Positions 11,620-23,575 of a stretch of DNA of 64,000 bases are shown here, piece after piece. The stretch's first letter is position 1, and each line of letters starts with the position of its first letter. Source of the stretch: Erythrobasidium yunnanense. Taxonomy: Eukaryota > Basidiomycota > Cystobasidiomycetes > Erythrobasidiales > Erythrobasidiaceae. The DNA is taken from the NCBI GenBank assembly GCA_001600175.1, contig BCJC01000008.1:622781-686780 (forward strand), read 5' to 3'. The notes under the pieces are model-generated. The model searched no databases. It was not told the DNA's origin and worked only from the letters and a program-made list of their open reading frames with translations. The translations under genes and the position numbers were made by a program.

Positions 11620-12720
11620 CTACGCGGTGAGACTTATCGCAACTTCCCTGTTTGACAACGAGGACATTTCGGTCATTTGCCCTCTGTCGACTCGTATAGC
11701 TAGCTGGTCTTCGGAGGAGAGGTAGGCAAAGGCGCTGAGATTCTTCATAAGGGGTGCGATCGATTTGATAGGCACTCTCTCCGTCTGAACGAGAGGCGTC
11801 GTCAGCCTCTCTCCGCTCAATCCGCTGATGTCTGGACCCACGACGGTAACGGCCTGCGCTGCCTTTCCGACTGAAGACACCGCGCCCTGGTACAGAGCTT
11901 CATCAGCCCGTTCAATCAGCAGACTTGAATCGTGTGACATACATCTATCTTCTCCGTCAACTTCAGACCTTGGTCTTCGACATCCACCTTCAAGGCTTGG
12001 ATAGCTCGATTTGCATAATCCGCGTGTTTCTGGAGGAAGGAGGTTGCTGTTATATGATCTACGGCTTTGTTCTTCATGCGCCGGTTCTCGACTTCCATGA
12101 TCTACCCAAGGAGGTAATACAGCACCTTAGCCGGCTGCTTTCGGTCAACATGAAGTGAAGACGCACCCGAACGCGCTCTTCAAGGTCCTATATTTGCACA
12201 CAAACTTGTCAAAATGTTATATAGTCCTTCAGAATTCGGGAGCGCCTATGAGAACCCGACTTACCGCGACCGCGTTTGTGACAAACTGCTACGACCAGGC
12301 AAGGACTTCGAGCTTCTCGTACTGTTGATATTATGAGGAAATAGGTGTAGATAAGTAGGGATTGAGTTTGTATCAGCTACGCGATATCTCTGGAGGCTAC
12401 ACGCTGCTTGGGCATGACATGACGGACCAGGTCTGCGTCCTCGAGCCGTGGAGCAGCTGGCGCTGCTTTTGTAGCTCGCAAAGTCTTGATCTCTTTTCTC
12501 AGCTCCTTGATGTCCTCCTTGAAGCGATTCTCTTGCTCCGAGGTGTGTTTGTTCATCTGTCGTCTGAAGGCCGTTTCGAAGCTGGCGGCCGCGCCTACAG
12601 TGCGCACCAGAGGCGTACTCCGCAGTCGCAGGGATCGCGGAGCAACCAGACGATGTCGTGACTGCTCTGAATTTGCGAGTTCCTTGCACTCGGAAATCCA
12701 AGTTTTTATTCGATAGTCCA
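11620..12720 (-). CDS. unrecognised coiled-coil protein segments (3' half of an unresolved minus-strand locus)
   Basis: Open minus-strand stretches with coding character, but no model I can close with confidence. From 12720 downward they read CKELANSEQSRHRLVAPRSL, a heptad-rich stretch RFKEDIKELRKEIKTLRATK, and LEDADLVRHVMPKQRVASRD. Then, near 12080-11950, come ATSFLQKHADYANRAIQALK and DVEDQGLKLTEK. A final exon (about 11935-11620) has SVGKAAQAVTVVGPDISGL and IAPLMKNLSAFAYLSSEDQ before a stop. A splice from ...SVLES (12740) to CKELANSEQ would join it to the KICS2-like region above, so both may be one gene. I do not recognise the family. The opposite strand offers only short, less convincing frames. 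Confidence 0.35.
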
Positions 12721-12729
12721 GAGCACGGC

Positions 12730-14180
12730 GGGGGGAAGACGCTCTCCAGCACCGATCCTAGGCATTGTTGTGCACTAGACTGAACCTGTAGACCAATCTC
12801 GTTGACCTTCGTGGGCTTTTGATCCGGCGGTGCAGTGATGATCGAGAAGCGACTTTGCTTCAAAGACCAGCAATGCGCGTAAGGTATCTGCAACGACAGA
12901 AGAAGTGATTCAAATGGGATGACTAGCATCCTTTCCAAAAGTTTAAAGAGACTTCCCTTCCAAGAAAGCGTTGGAGAACAAATTGACAGGCACCTGCAAG
13001 AAGGTAAATATAGGAAGAAGTTCGATTGTCTTGCTAGCGACTCACGTAGTCTCTATCATGGGAAAGCCTTTTTCAGAGTTGTCCGTCCTCACTTGAGCTC
13101 TTTGATTGCCGTGAGGAGCGACAATTCGAGGGCGGCAAAACAGTAGAAGCTCTTTTCGGGGCAGTACTTGGCGTCCGTGTGCTTCGTTGCATCGTAGTGC
13201 GCGCATCCTTTGCAGCTGCAGTAGGTTTAAGTCGAAGCTGTTGGCGCATGTGCCCCGCCCAGATTGAGCCCCTCCGTTGCGGCTCGGGGAGGTCTTAGGA
13301 CAGTTCACCGAAACCTCTTCCCTCTTTAGCAGCGAGTAAGTCGACGGCCTCCCAGACCTCCAGAAGTCGAAGTTTGCGCCTCTGTCCTCAAGACCTGGAC
13401 AGCGTTGCCGAAGGTCGAATAGAGTCGATTAAGCGAATCACGGAAGATGATTCCAGCTTGTTCTGCTCGCATGATGCCTAAGACCTCGTACAGCTTGATC
13501 GCGTCGGAAGCGGATTTGTATGAAGTTGGGAAAGTCCGGGTAGATTGACATGTCGACGAACTGGCAATATACCTCTTTGCCGGTTGTGGGATTGACATTC
13601 ATGGACTTGAAGAGGTAGGATAGAGCCAAGCTAGGGAGGTTGATGTTCATGATTTCAGTTAAAACGACAAGCCAAGGTAAGAGACATGGATAGGCGCCTT
13701 GACATTCGATACTACTCCACTTCGACGAGATGTGCCATCCAAGCAGTCCTTGGTTCCATGCCTCTGTCTTTCTTGTCACTTCGCGCTCTGTCTGTCCTCT
13801 GATGTAAGATAGGGTAGCGCAGGCAGCGCTCTGCAGCGCCTCGATAGCATACTCCAATTACGAGGGCGAGAGGTCGGTATACGACACTGCTCTTGATGTC
13901 ATGGTGGAGGTCAGTCTCGGCGCTGCGTAGCGGGAGATGCAGCAAGCGTCGTGCCTGTGTCGTAGACATGTGGGATAATCAGGCAGCTGGCCTTGGCCTG
14001 CTGCTTCTCGTGAGCTAGAATATCTCGACAAAAGCAGCTTGCAGGCGAGAGACAGGTAAAGCGAGATTTGTTCGAAAGCGAGGAAGAGGTGTAGCGATGA
14101 GGCGGAGTAGTCGATGTGCTGGTACTGATGCGTTGACGATGCTCCATCTCCTCGAAGAGCAGATTGCTGCCTGCGCCAGC
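12730..14180 (-). CDS. possible KICS2 (C12orf66)-like protein, many introns, model incomplete
   Basis: Fragments on the minus strand resemble the KICS2 subunit of the KICSTOR complex, which tethers GATOR1 to the lysosome in animals. The fragments are: HIDYSASSLHLFLAFEQISL (about 14060), LEYAIEALQSAACATLSYIR then TEAWNQGLLGWHIS (13857 down), and PWLVVLTEIMNINLPSLALS (about 13650). Then come LYEVLGIMRAEQAGIIFRDS (about 13470) and SRFSIITAPPDQKPTKVNEI (about 12850). Their order and spacing follow KICS2, where a helical N-part is followed by PHLFLWLMKL..., SSFIRKYDAANVSLIFDN and PEPHFTIVIIFE. This is recognition from memory across short exons and could be wrong. One likely intron is GTATATTGCC...GATCAAG (13575-13499). 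The N-terminus is not identified. Confidence 0.35.
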
Positions 14181-14186
14181 CTAGTT

Positions 14187-15025
14187 ATGAAGCACCTTTG
14201 TTGTCGCCGAGATCCGAGGGTACGCGTCCAGCTTTGATGCTACAGCGAAGAGAGATGATGCACTTGACGTTGATGATGTTGTCGCTGGCTAATCCCTACA
14301 CGTGCCAGCGGGAATTGAGTAAGGTACGGCTTTCTTTATCTTTGTTTCGGTCGGGCCTTTTACAGTCATTAGCACTTCGTTTCGCTGCCTTAGAAGCCGG
14401 GCGACTTACAGTCGCTTGCATTGACGTAGATCACGGTGGGGTTGCCATCCACCCAGGCTTTCGACACTGCCGGCATTTGCAGCAGATAACGGTCCAGCAG
14501 AAGAAGACTGCTTACCCCTGGTGGACAGTGGGCTGATAGCAGCGCAACAGTAAGATAGTGATGTAAATGGTATTGAGGAATTAGTGTTTATAAGATAGAT
14601 TGTGTGTATAAGAAAGTGAGATTAGGCAGACGAGCTTAGATGAAATGGAATGAATTGAAGAAAAGAAAGAAGCAAAAGTAAGAAACGGGAGTGTTCTTAT
14701 AGTCCAGCCGCCTGGAAGATACGCAGGTCGTCGAACTCCACTTCGATAACTAGCGCCGATTATTTCTTCCACTTCCATGACATTGGAAGAAGTGGCTGGT
14801 CGTGGAAGGCAATGACGTGTAGTGCACTGCAGTACAGCAGGAATCGTCATCTTACTTGCATGCGAGAGAAAGGAAGTGAGGCTGGCGTGAAGGATGTGGG
14901 AGGACATCAGTTAAGCTGGTCCTGCTGCCACGCGACAAGTCCGTCAGTAGCAGTGATATATGTCAGGACTACTACCATCTATCGTGAGTACAGATCAATA
15001 ACCCGTCTTTACATCATCCTCTTCC
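14187..15025 (-). other. unresolved stretch between delta-COP and the KICS2-like locus
   Basis: Several short minus-strand frames sit between plausible splice sites but I cannot assign them. One chain starts at the ATG near 14908 (MSSHILHASLTSFLSHA) and, by two small introns, reaches HYTSLPSTTSHFF and then FIEVEFDDLRIFQAAGL with a stop at 14697. Another (14510-14187) reads SSSAGPLSAANAGSVESLGG, crosses a well-formed intron (GTAAGTCGCC...GCTAATGAC...AAG), and ends near 14187. The first could be the 3' end of delta-COP or a separate small gene. About 14580-14690 is T-rich and looks like untranslated sequence. Confidence 0.3.
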
Positions 15026-16123
15026 CCTGCGACTGTAGTCCACACGCAACAAATCAGCGATTGACCCGCTGTCCGAACTCTCGGGACGTTACTCACCAAA
15101 AGACCTGACCGGACGTCATCGTCATCATCTAGACCACCACCAAGACTCTCCAGCAGGTCCGCCTGTTTCTTTGCGTTCTTTGAGCCAAGTTGCATGCCTT
15201 TCGTCTTGAAAGGTTTATTGGAAGTAGGTGCTGATGAGGAGCCAGAGTCGTATCTATCATCTGATGCGCTTGAGGTTGGAAGAGAAGGAGAGATGTAAGG
15301 TGCGTTGATTGAGCCAGATCCGCTGCCGCCGCCCATGCCACTGCAGGAGCACGCAAAGAACGTCAGTATGTGTTTGATACGAGTGCTTGAGAGTGTAAGA
15401 GCGCACGCTGGCCGGCCATAAGGATCTTGACCGCGCTTGATCATTTCCCTTCTCTGCATTTCTAACTGTTTAGCGCGTCGTTTTAGCTCTTCTTTCGCTT
15501 CATTCTCCTTGTTCCTCGCGATGATCTCTTGAATACGTTCTTCGTGCGACTCCATCTCCATTGCTGCCCTGACTTCAGTCATGCCGACCTTCTCCCTGTA
15601 TCCCAGCGAAACAACCTCATCGAAAGACGAGAGTAGCTCGAATGCGTTTCTCAGGATCTCTCCTTCTCCTACGCCTCCGCGGACACTGCCTACACTGCAC
15701 ATCTCCGTGACTATTCGGCCCAAGAGGTGTAAGGTATCGATGTCTTGGAGGATGTTCGAGACGGGAGGAGTGAGCAGAACCACGTAGAGATCATCGATAG
15801 GCGCCCAGACATAGCGGATGCTGGAATCGGGAGACAGGGCAGTGTTGTGCTGCGTCCCTACTTGGATGGCCCGTGGAAAGCTGATGAGGAGCGATTCGAG
15901 CCGCGACTTTGTGAGATTGGGCGTGTACGTGCGGGCGACAAGGGCTGCAGAATGACCATGTAACCAGCATCAGCTAGCTATTCTGGCTTCAATAGCGGCC
16001 CGCTACTCACGCCGGCCAGCTTTGACGACCACCCCGACAGCGAGAACGACCTGAAACCATCGCAAGCAGCAGTCAGCGCGCGTCCATCGTTGTATAACTC
16101 TAGAAGGAGAAGTAGCTTGCCAT
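15026..16123 (-). CDS. RET2: coatomer subunit delta (delta-COP), N-terminal longin half; 3' end unresolved
   Basis: Subunit of the COPI F-subcomplex, acting in Golgi-to-ER retrieval. Exons: ATG alone at 16123-16121, then 16050-16011, 15944-15407, 15340-15097, and a short exon from about 15026. The first splice joins M to VVLAVGVVVKAG using a GC donor (ATG|GCAAGC), which fits the family N-terminus MVVLAA..C.KAGK. The longin domain continues RPLVARTYTPNLTKSRLESL and SNILQDIDTLHLLGRIVTEM. The helical linker SHEERIQEIIARNKENEAKE and RAKQLEMQRREM is strongly conserved. A Gly/Ser-rich linker ends KKQADLLESLGGGLDDDDD. The mu-homology domain expected next (about 250 residues) was not found in any minus-strand frame down to 14187. 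Confidence 0.8.
16011..16123 (-). other. start-codon-only first exon with GC-AG intron (delta-COP)
   Basis: Exon 1 appears to be just ATG (16123-16121), followed by GCAAGC at 16120 and a TTTCAG acceptor before 16050. GC donors normally occur as GCAAG, as here. No in-frame ATG lies closer to VVLAVGVVVKAG. Confidence 0.55.
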
Positions 16124-16353
16124 GACTGCAAAAGATGAAGATAGAGTTGGAAGAGTCGATAGGTCGGCGAGCAGGAACAAGCGAAACAAAGGTTCAAAGG
16201 CGAAGTAGACATGCAAGAATGAGATTCGGTGATATACACACAACAAGACATGAATGCGGAATAACTCCTGTGCGACTGCTAAGATCCAGCATACAAAAGT
16301 CCGTACCTTCTTTAAACACGCGACTTGGCAAACTTCCGGACAGATCTACACAG

Positions 16354-18240
16354 CTAGTAATCGCCAGGCTTGCACTGTAGTGCATAAGTCCGTGAGTATG
16401 CTTCCTCTTCCGTAAACCGTAATTTCCACTCACGTCGGGTATCGTGACATCCTTGAGGTTCCGCTTATCGTCGAAGAGGCCCTACAGCGTGAGGGTCAGA
16501 CAAAATATCAGATCAGCGAGAAAAGGCGATGCCATCGTACCCAATAAGGCTCAACGCCTCCATCTGTGAACAATAGTCGCATAAGCCAATGTCTTCGTGG
16601 TCAGGGAAGAAATCAGGCAGTTAGACTTACATATTTCTTTCCACGGCTCGTCGAAAGCTTCAAAGAAGAAATACCGAGTCTGATTCGTGTTGGCTTGACA
16701 TACAAAGGTGTCGATGACTGTAGATTCCCCAAGCGAGACGACGAATCAGCCAATCTAGCCCCTAGATGACCTGTCCGCAAGGCCAGAAACAGAAGCAGAC
16801 AGGAAGGGGGCACTTACAGGTCTGTAACTCAGGCACTCCAGCCACAGCTCCTCCGAGCGTCAAGTTTCCCTTCTCCATGGCGTCCGTAGGCCAGCCCGTT
16901 TCTGCGATATACGGCACGCCATTCCCTTGCACACCTACATTATTGTCCTGGAAGAACTGCCATGTCCAATCTGCAGCGTCTTGTACGCGCAACTCGCCGA
17001 ACCATGCGTGTAGGTTGGCCATGCTAAAGTCCAGGGAGGTACCTATATTCTTATTCAGGACGCTTGCTGCATCAGCAGTACTGCACATACAAGTATGTCA
17101 GCTATACGAAAGATTGGAAGGCAGGCTGGACTCAGATTTACCCGATGGGGATATCCTTGGACAGCTTGAGTGCAGCAAGACTTGTTCTGAAATCAACGAC
17201 TTTGTCCGCTATCCATTCATAACTTGCAGCAGTCGCGTTCTTCCCCAGTATATATTCATTGCCAACTGTAATGCCCGCGACGTGGTCTGTGCCATATGTC
17301 TGTAAAGCTTGCAGAGTATCGCTCTTCTGCCGTTCATAGATCGTGTTGTCGTCGTTTACATAGACGCCGAGCCAGATTTGCATATCGACTTTCGTATCTT
17401 GGATGGCTTGTAAGAGCATGTTGGTAGCGTTACAGTCGGAGCCGTAGGATCGGATGCGCGTAGTAAGCTGGGAATAATTCACCATTGAGTCGCAGCCCGG
17501 AGATAGGATGTAACATGCACTCACCTGAGATAAAAGCTGGATATCGGCAGTCACTTGAGCTTGCGTACCTCCGCAATTAGGTAGGATCGTGCCTTCGGGC
17601 TGTTCGCAAAGCGCGTAAATTGTTACGAGATCAGTCGAACACTTTCGTGCTTCGCTCACAGTGTACGCAAAACCATAGAAGGACTGCTTCAAGCGTGGAT
17701 CCTTGTCGAATACAGACGGGTCTGCGCCTGCCGATATTTTGTCTGCATTCGACGAAGATGAAGAGGAGGAGGAGGAACCGCTTCCACCGCTTTTACTGTT
17801 CGAGTTGAGTTTCCACGCTGCGATGCCTCCAGCTATGCCCGCAACGACTAGCAGGACGAGTCCTCCTATTGTTGCCCATTTCTTCCATCCTGCTCCCTTT
17901 GCAGGTTCTTTCCCTCCTTCCATCCATGCTGAATGCTGTGCTTGTGCAGCACTGCGATCGTTGTAAGAAGTTGCTTCTTTCGCGTTGTAAGGCGTGTCTG
18001 CGAACGGGTCGCTCTGACCTTGGCCGAACGAGTCTGTCGATGCGCCGTACTGGTTGTTGTTGTTATACGACATTGATGGTGGATATGCATTGTTGTACCC
18101 GTTTCCCTGTGCGAACGCAATGCACTCCGATTCTCAGCTTTGTTTGGATGCACGCGGAGTACGCGCTAGGACAGCGTTGGACAGAGCCTACTTACGCTGT
18201 TGAAATGCTGATACGAGCCATTCTGATGACCGTACGACAT
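16354..18240 (-). CDS. type II membrane-anchored GH17 beta-1,3-glucanase
   Basis: Predicted cell-wall beta-1,3-glucan hydrolase or transglycosylase of glycoside hydrolase family 17. Eight exons: 18240-18196, 18106-17525, 17467-17142, 17080-16818, 16717-16631, 16563-16541, 16481-16434 and 16374-16354. They total 1395 nt (464 aa). The N-terminus is cytoplasmic, rich in Asn, Tyr and Gln (MSYGHQNGSYQHFNS). A single membrane helix follows (WATIGGLVLLVVAGIAGGIA), then a Ser-rich stalk and the catalytic domain. The acid/base glutamate is in GITVGNEYILG and the nucleophile in PYIAETGWPTDA. The C-terminus runs EPYWGLFDDKRNLKDVTIPD then CKPGDY. Four introns have clean GTAAG or GTGAG donors. It is divergent from the Zn2Cys6 factor across a 747 bp gap. 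Confidence 0.92.
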
Positions 18241-18987
18241 GATGCGAAGTTGTATAGATGCAGGACAAGACCAGAACAAGGCAGATGGTGAGGAAGGTGT
18301 CGCCAAGGACTCTGAGGCGCACAGCAGGCGAGGCAGGCGGTACGAGCGGTTTCCACAGGCAATGAGCAGAGGCAGAGGTGAGGGTATGCTAGACCAGCTA
18401 GCAGTAAGGTATTTTTCTTGACGCGCAGGTATTGCTAGCTCTCCTACCCTTTGTTGACGCCTTTCATATCCTGCTACATCAGGGCTAGCAGATGCGACTT
18501 AGCCGTGGGCAGCCCAAACCGACTTCAAACGGGATTCTTTAACAAGAAGTATATGCTCGGAATACATGATACATCACGTTACATAGTCTACATCGACGAG
18601 TCTCCCTGCTTTGTTTGCATTATTCAGCTTCTGTCAGGTCCGTAGAGAACCGCCGCACCGAATTGCCGGACTCTGCAAGGTTGACCAGAAACCGACTGGA
18701 AAGCCTCAGGAAAGGAGTGCTACCTTGAAGGCCACAATAACAAGCTCCAGCTTGTCCTCGGCGCTCGTTGAACGAAGAAGTCTGTCAATCTCCTGCAAAG
18801 CGAGCCCGATCCGGCCAGCGGACTTGCGAGAGGGACAGTCATCAGCCTGCATAACCTGGCTTGAAGGTACTCTCTCCTGTTACACCATCATTCAGAAGAA
18901 TTAGCACTCCAGCAAGCTCGCTTTGGGCCCCAGATCGCCCTGTCAGACCCATAATAAAGCAGCAGCACGCAAAGTCCAAACATCATA
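18241..18987. other. intergenic region between divergent GH17 and Zn2Cys6 genes
   Basis: 747 bp containing both promoters. Short open frames here lack homology or splice support. I see no RNA gene, inverted repeat or mobile element. Confidence 0.6.
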
Positions 18988-21900
18988 ATGCAGACATCCT
19001 ACTCTCCTATACTGCCGCACACCAGCATCAATGGCAACAATACATACAGTGGATCCGGCCTGCCTTCTTCGTCTTTGATGGCTGAGAAGCACCTCCCAGG
19101 ACTGCAGGACTTCCAGCCTCAGCATACTCAAAGACAGTCGCAGTCGCACCCAATGAACAGTAGCAATAATAACAATAACGACATACGACTATCTCCTACT
19201 TTCACAAATCTAGACGACGATGAAGATGCAAAAGACAGAAAGCCGAAATTGACCAGAATCCAGCAAGCGTGCGTGAGCTGCGGGACAAAGAAACAGAAAT
19301 GTTCTGGAGAGACACCGTGTCATCCATGCAAGACTGCTGGGATCCCTTGCGAGTACAAGGAAGCCAAAAAGAGGTGCGCTTGTCCTGGTCGTTCGCATCT
19401 GCATAGTATTGTCACTTACGCGTGCCTTCTGCCATTGTATACAGGGGACCACCTAAGGGAACTAAAAGAGTCCGTAAAGCCGAAGTATTTGATGAGAATG
19501 GCCAGCCTATACCCAGCCAAGCTCGGCAGAGAACAGCTTCGACTACAAAGTCGCAAAAATCGCAAGAGGAGCCTAGTTCAGATCAGGATGAGCGGCCTAG
19601 CCAGTCCAAAGCTTCGAAGACGGGCGCAGGGAGCAAGAAAGCGTCTCAACCGACAAATACGAGGAACGCCTCGAACACAGCTGCAGATGCCGGAGAAGCG
19701 CCTGCTCAGCAGTCCAGCAATTCGTTTGGAAACGAAGGGAATAGTCAGGATAGTTCAACATATCAGCCTTCACAGCTCGAATTGGCAATCGAAGCTCTGA
19801 GCCAGACGAATGCAGCTCTACCTCCGGAATTGAAACAGCTCGTACTCGACTACCAGCAGAATCAGCAGAATCAACAACAACAACAACAACAAGCACAGCA
19901 GCAGCAGCAGCAACAACAGCAACAACAACAAGTACAAGCAGCCACCTCGACAAACACGGACTCGCTATACTCCGCTTTCGCAGATGCCTTCTCGCCTACT
20001 ACTTCAGCTCCCGCGACTTTTTCTACATCCACTAATGGGCCTTCGAGCATCTTCAACTACGCTGCGCTCTTCGATCTGGCACAACGATCAAGCCAGGCGC
20101 ATCCGCAGGCTGCACCTTCTATTTCCTATAATGGTGGAGCAGACACTGGATCAGCGAACGACAATACACCTGGCTCAGTCGGAACATTCGAGACAACACC
20201 TTCTCCTCGACTGCAGGGTGGTGGGAATCTAGGTGTTCCAGCGCAGAACGACCGCAGTACTTCATATAATGGATCTTCGCTACCTCCTCGGGATGACATA
20301 GCGACTCTGAAGAGTCCACATGGCAAGACCTCGAAACTCCCTTCCGATAGCAACAGAGACGAGCGAGGCCGAGGAGACCATACGCACGGTCATCGGAGAA
20401 GAGCCACTACCTCTTCGTTCTATGAAGATGAAGATCGTCTGAATGCGATGAATGAGATCTACAGAGGTGCGACGAGCGGGATACCGAGCTTGCATGCGCG
20501 AAGAACACATTCCAGCGAAAGAGGAGAGGCGCGGGATGGGAGAGCTGGAACACCTTCGTCTGCGTCTTCCGTCCTTGGAAAAAGAGATAGAGGGACAGAC
20601 GAGGGATCTAATGGATACGAAGGAAACAATAAATACCCTGCCAGATCTGCATCGACAGTTCCCGGAGATTCGTCTTCGTACAGAGAGAACGGCAACAATG
20701 GAAGCAGTCAGCATGGTAGCAATGGATACAGCTCAACGGGCGTGCATTCTATCTACAAGCGCCCTGACTCGCAGAACCGCAATCGAAATGACAATGGTTT
20801 ACTCCCATCTTCTTCGACCAATGGCAACTCTACCACGCCAGCTCAACGAGATGTACAAGCTATGGTCGACCACATATCTCAGTTCACGCTTCCTCCCATT
20901 CGGCTTCCCGCTGCTTCCATCTCATCCTCCTCTCATCCTACTTCCGCTCGAGATGCCTATCTCGTCACATCCTCAAGTCTCGGCTTACACATCCCCAAAG
21001 GCCTCTTCGACCGCTTGATCTCCTACTACTTCGCTATTTCGCACCACTCGTGCCCGATCATCTACAAACCAGACGTGGATATTGCGGATATACAGACGCA
21101 ACTGCCGCAGTTGCTATTAGATGGAATGTGCTGTTTAGCAGCAAGATTCTTGGAGAATGAAGATTTCGCACAGTTCTTCCCGCTCTTGAGAGGCGTGGAT
21201 TCAGATAGGTTCAAGACGGCACGGGAGCAGAGTGAGTCGAGCAGCATCAGTTCCATTGTCGACTTGAACTAACACAACCGTTATCACAGTCGAGCAGCAC
21301 TACTATGACCGAGCACGACGCCAAATTCAGGAAGACGACTACCGCTCAGACGTAACGACCGTCCAAGCTCTTCTGCTCTTAGCTAAGCGAGACAACGGCG
21401 GAGGAAGGATGCTCCACTGTTGGCAGCTTGTAGGATCCGCGACAAGAATGGTCATTGATCTAGGTCTGCATCGCAAAGCTACGATCATGGGCAAGTCGGA
21501 AACTACGTATGGTCAGATAGAAACGAGGAGAAGGGTCTTTTGGCAGGCTTATATCATGGACAAGTGGGCTGCCTCTTATACGTTCCTACACCGCTGCCAG
21601 CTTACGAGATTTGTTCTCCTCAGACACGCTGCAGCTTCTTTGGGAAGACCCGTCTTCTTACGGGAAGAGGATATCGATGTGTAAGTCGGTATCTTGGATT
21701 TTCACCCTATCAGTGACTGATAAGGGGTCTATGCGCAGTCTTCTGCCTTCAGAAGTGGCACCCGACGAGTTCGAGCGGTGGGCCGGCTACTATCCTTTCT
21801 CACAGCCCAATCAACCACCCCCCGAGAATCGCGCAATCTCCACACACAACGCATTTGCGCGCCTGTCAATCATTTTACAAAGCATAATCAACGATGTCTA

Positions 21901-23381
21901 CTCTACTCGGGCACGCAAGAATCACTTTGATCTGTCGCCGAGGACTGGAGAGTATATGTGCTATGTGGTACTTAGGGAACTGTTTGGCCAGCTGTGTGCA
22001 TGGAAGAACGCTCTGCCTGCACATCTGCAGTGGGCGCCGGATATGGATCAGGCTCCTCCGCTGCCGCATCAGCTACTTCTGCATGCAGTAAGTTCCAAGT
22101 TAATTCGTTTAGACTAATTAGCTGATCTTCTTAATTAGTTCTTCAACACATGTCTACTGCTCGTCTTCAGACCGCTTGTACCGGTCAGCAACCAGGTCTC
22201 ATTTCCCAACTCCCATCAAATACCTCGTCCACACGATGTATGTACTCGAGCAGCTGATACAATGTAAGCTGCTGCTCCTTGACTATGTGTTACAGTCGAC
22301 TGACATATTCACTGCGGCAGCATGACTATCATGGATGTCTACGAGCAGAGCTACGGCTTGCAGCGAGTCCCATCCAGCACAGCCGTGTACTACATCTTCA
22401 CGGCTGCCACTATCTAGTGCGTATCTTGATCACATATCCTGCTGAGCCGTGTGCTGACTCTGCGATTCTGACAGTGTCGGCAACTCGTCGAGCGCGAACC
22501 CGAAGATAGCGGATGAGGCCAATGCGCACCTCGACAAGGTAGGTACAAGATATACTACTACAGATCACTCTTCTCATACCTTGTATCTCCAGTGCATCCG
22601 CCTACTGGACCATCTAAGTGATGCTTGCTGCGCGGCTTCCCAGCACCGACAGATTCTGCTAGACATCACTTCGCTCGGGTCGACAAAGCTCAAATCGCGC
22701 GACGACGCCGACAATCTGCTCTCTTCTCGTGTCCCCAAGATTACGTCGCCGAAGAGTCAGACCGAAAGTCCAGAGAAGTCGCCAAAGCAAGGCATGTCAG
22801 AGCAACCACACCCTATCAAGCGTCCGCCGCATCATCAACAGCAGAAGCAACAGCAACAACAACAGCAGCAGCAACAAGCTCAACAACAGTTGATGCAGCA
22901 GCAACAGCCATCTGCGATTCCGAATGTAATCGCCCAGAACCAACTCGGTTCCACCCAATCTCCAGCAACACCTCTCTCTGCTCTCTCCACCTGGTCCGAC
23001 AACTCTGCTCGTGCCGCACAACAGCCCATGCAAATATCCACGTCCGCGTTATTCGGCAATCCTCAGCAGAATCACCAGCGGTCTACAGCAGAGGCTCTAT
23101 TCCCCTCAGACCCTCAATACGATCCTGTTCCATCCTTCTTCTCTCACACATACCCCAATACCACCTTGGGCGGCTTTGATAGCACTCTTTCGACTGGCTT
23201 GAGCAATACCAGCAGCAATCCTTTAATGGCGAGTCAGGCAGATCTTGCGTTCTGGAGGGAGATGCCTATTGGCTGCGCAGATCCGGGAGATTGGAACATC
23301 TTCACGGACAGTTATGCACAGCAGCTCATGACTGCTATACCTCAGCTTGGCGGGTATAGTGGTTCTTCGGATATGTCGTAG
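18988..23381 (+). CDS. Zn2Cys6 transcription factor with fungal-specific TF domain and polyQ tracts
   Basis: Predicted nuclear DNA-binding regulator; target pathway unknown. Nine exons: 18988-19373, 19445-21231, 21290-21563, 21624-21680, 21739-22087, 22139-22263, 22321-22416, 22475-22538 and 22593-23381. They total 3927 nt (1308 aa). The zinc cluster begins QQACVSCGTKKQKCSG, then ETPCHPCKTAGIPCEYKE, with six cysteines in the C6 spacing, followed by a basic GPPKGTKRVRKAE. The long Ser/Asn-rich middle has a Gln run near 19860-19930. The fungal TF domain shows WQLVGSATRMVIDLGLHRKA, RRRVFWQAYIMDK and AASLGRPVFLREEDIDV. A second Gln run is at 22835-22910. Intron 21564-21623 is 60 nt and stop-free, so it could be mistaken for coding; removing it gives DKHAAASLGRP, matching the family. 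Confidence 0.9.
19852..19933 (+). repeat. CAG/CAA polyglutamine tract in the Zn2Cys6 factor
   Basis: Imperfect CAG/CAA triplet run coding an almost unbroken glutamine stretch of about 25 residues, with single Ala, Asn and Val interruptions. A second run is at 22835-22910. Both lie outside the zinc cluster and the fungal TF domain. Confidence 0.9.
22835..22910 (+). repeat. second polyglutamine tract in the Zn2Cys6 factor
   Basis: Mixed CAA/CAG triplets coding Gln with occasional Ala, Leu, Met and Lys, in the C-terminal low-complexity tail. Confidence 0.88.
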
Positions 23382-23575
23382 TTCATTTCAGGAGGATGGT
23401 CCACTGTCGAGCGGGTCCAGCACCTCAACTTCCCTGTATCATACTGTGTCCTGTATAGTCTGCGTATGCCGATAAAGTCTTCTGTATCCTCAGTCTGTAA
23501 CTCGGTTACTCCAACACCGACCTCATTCAAACACCTTGCTTGCACTACTGCCGGCTTGCATACAGACCTACAAGC

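Noticed and set aside
15581-15963. Plus-strand ORFs opposite delta-COP
   Set aside because: Shadows of strongly conserved minus-strand delta-COP sequence.
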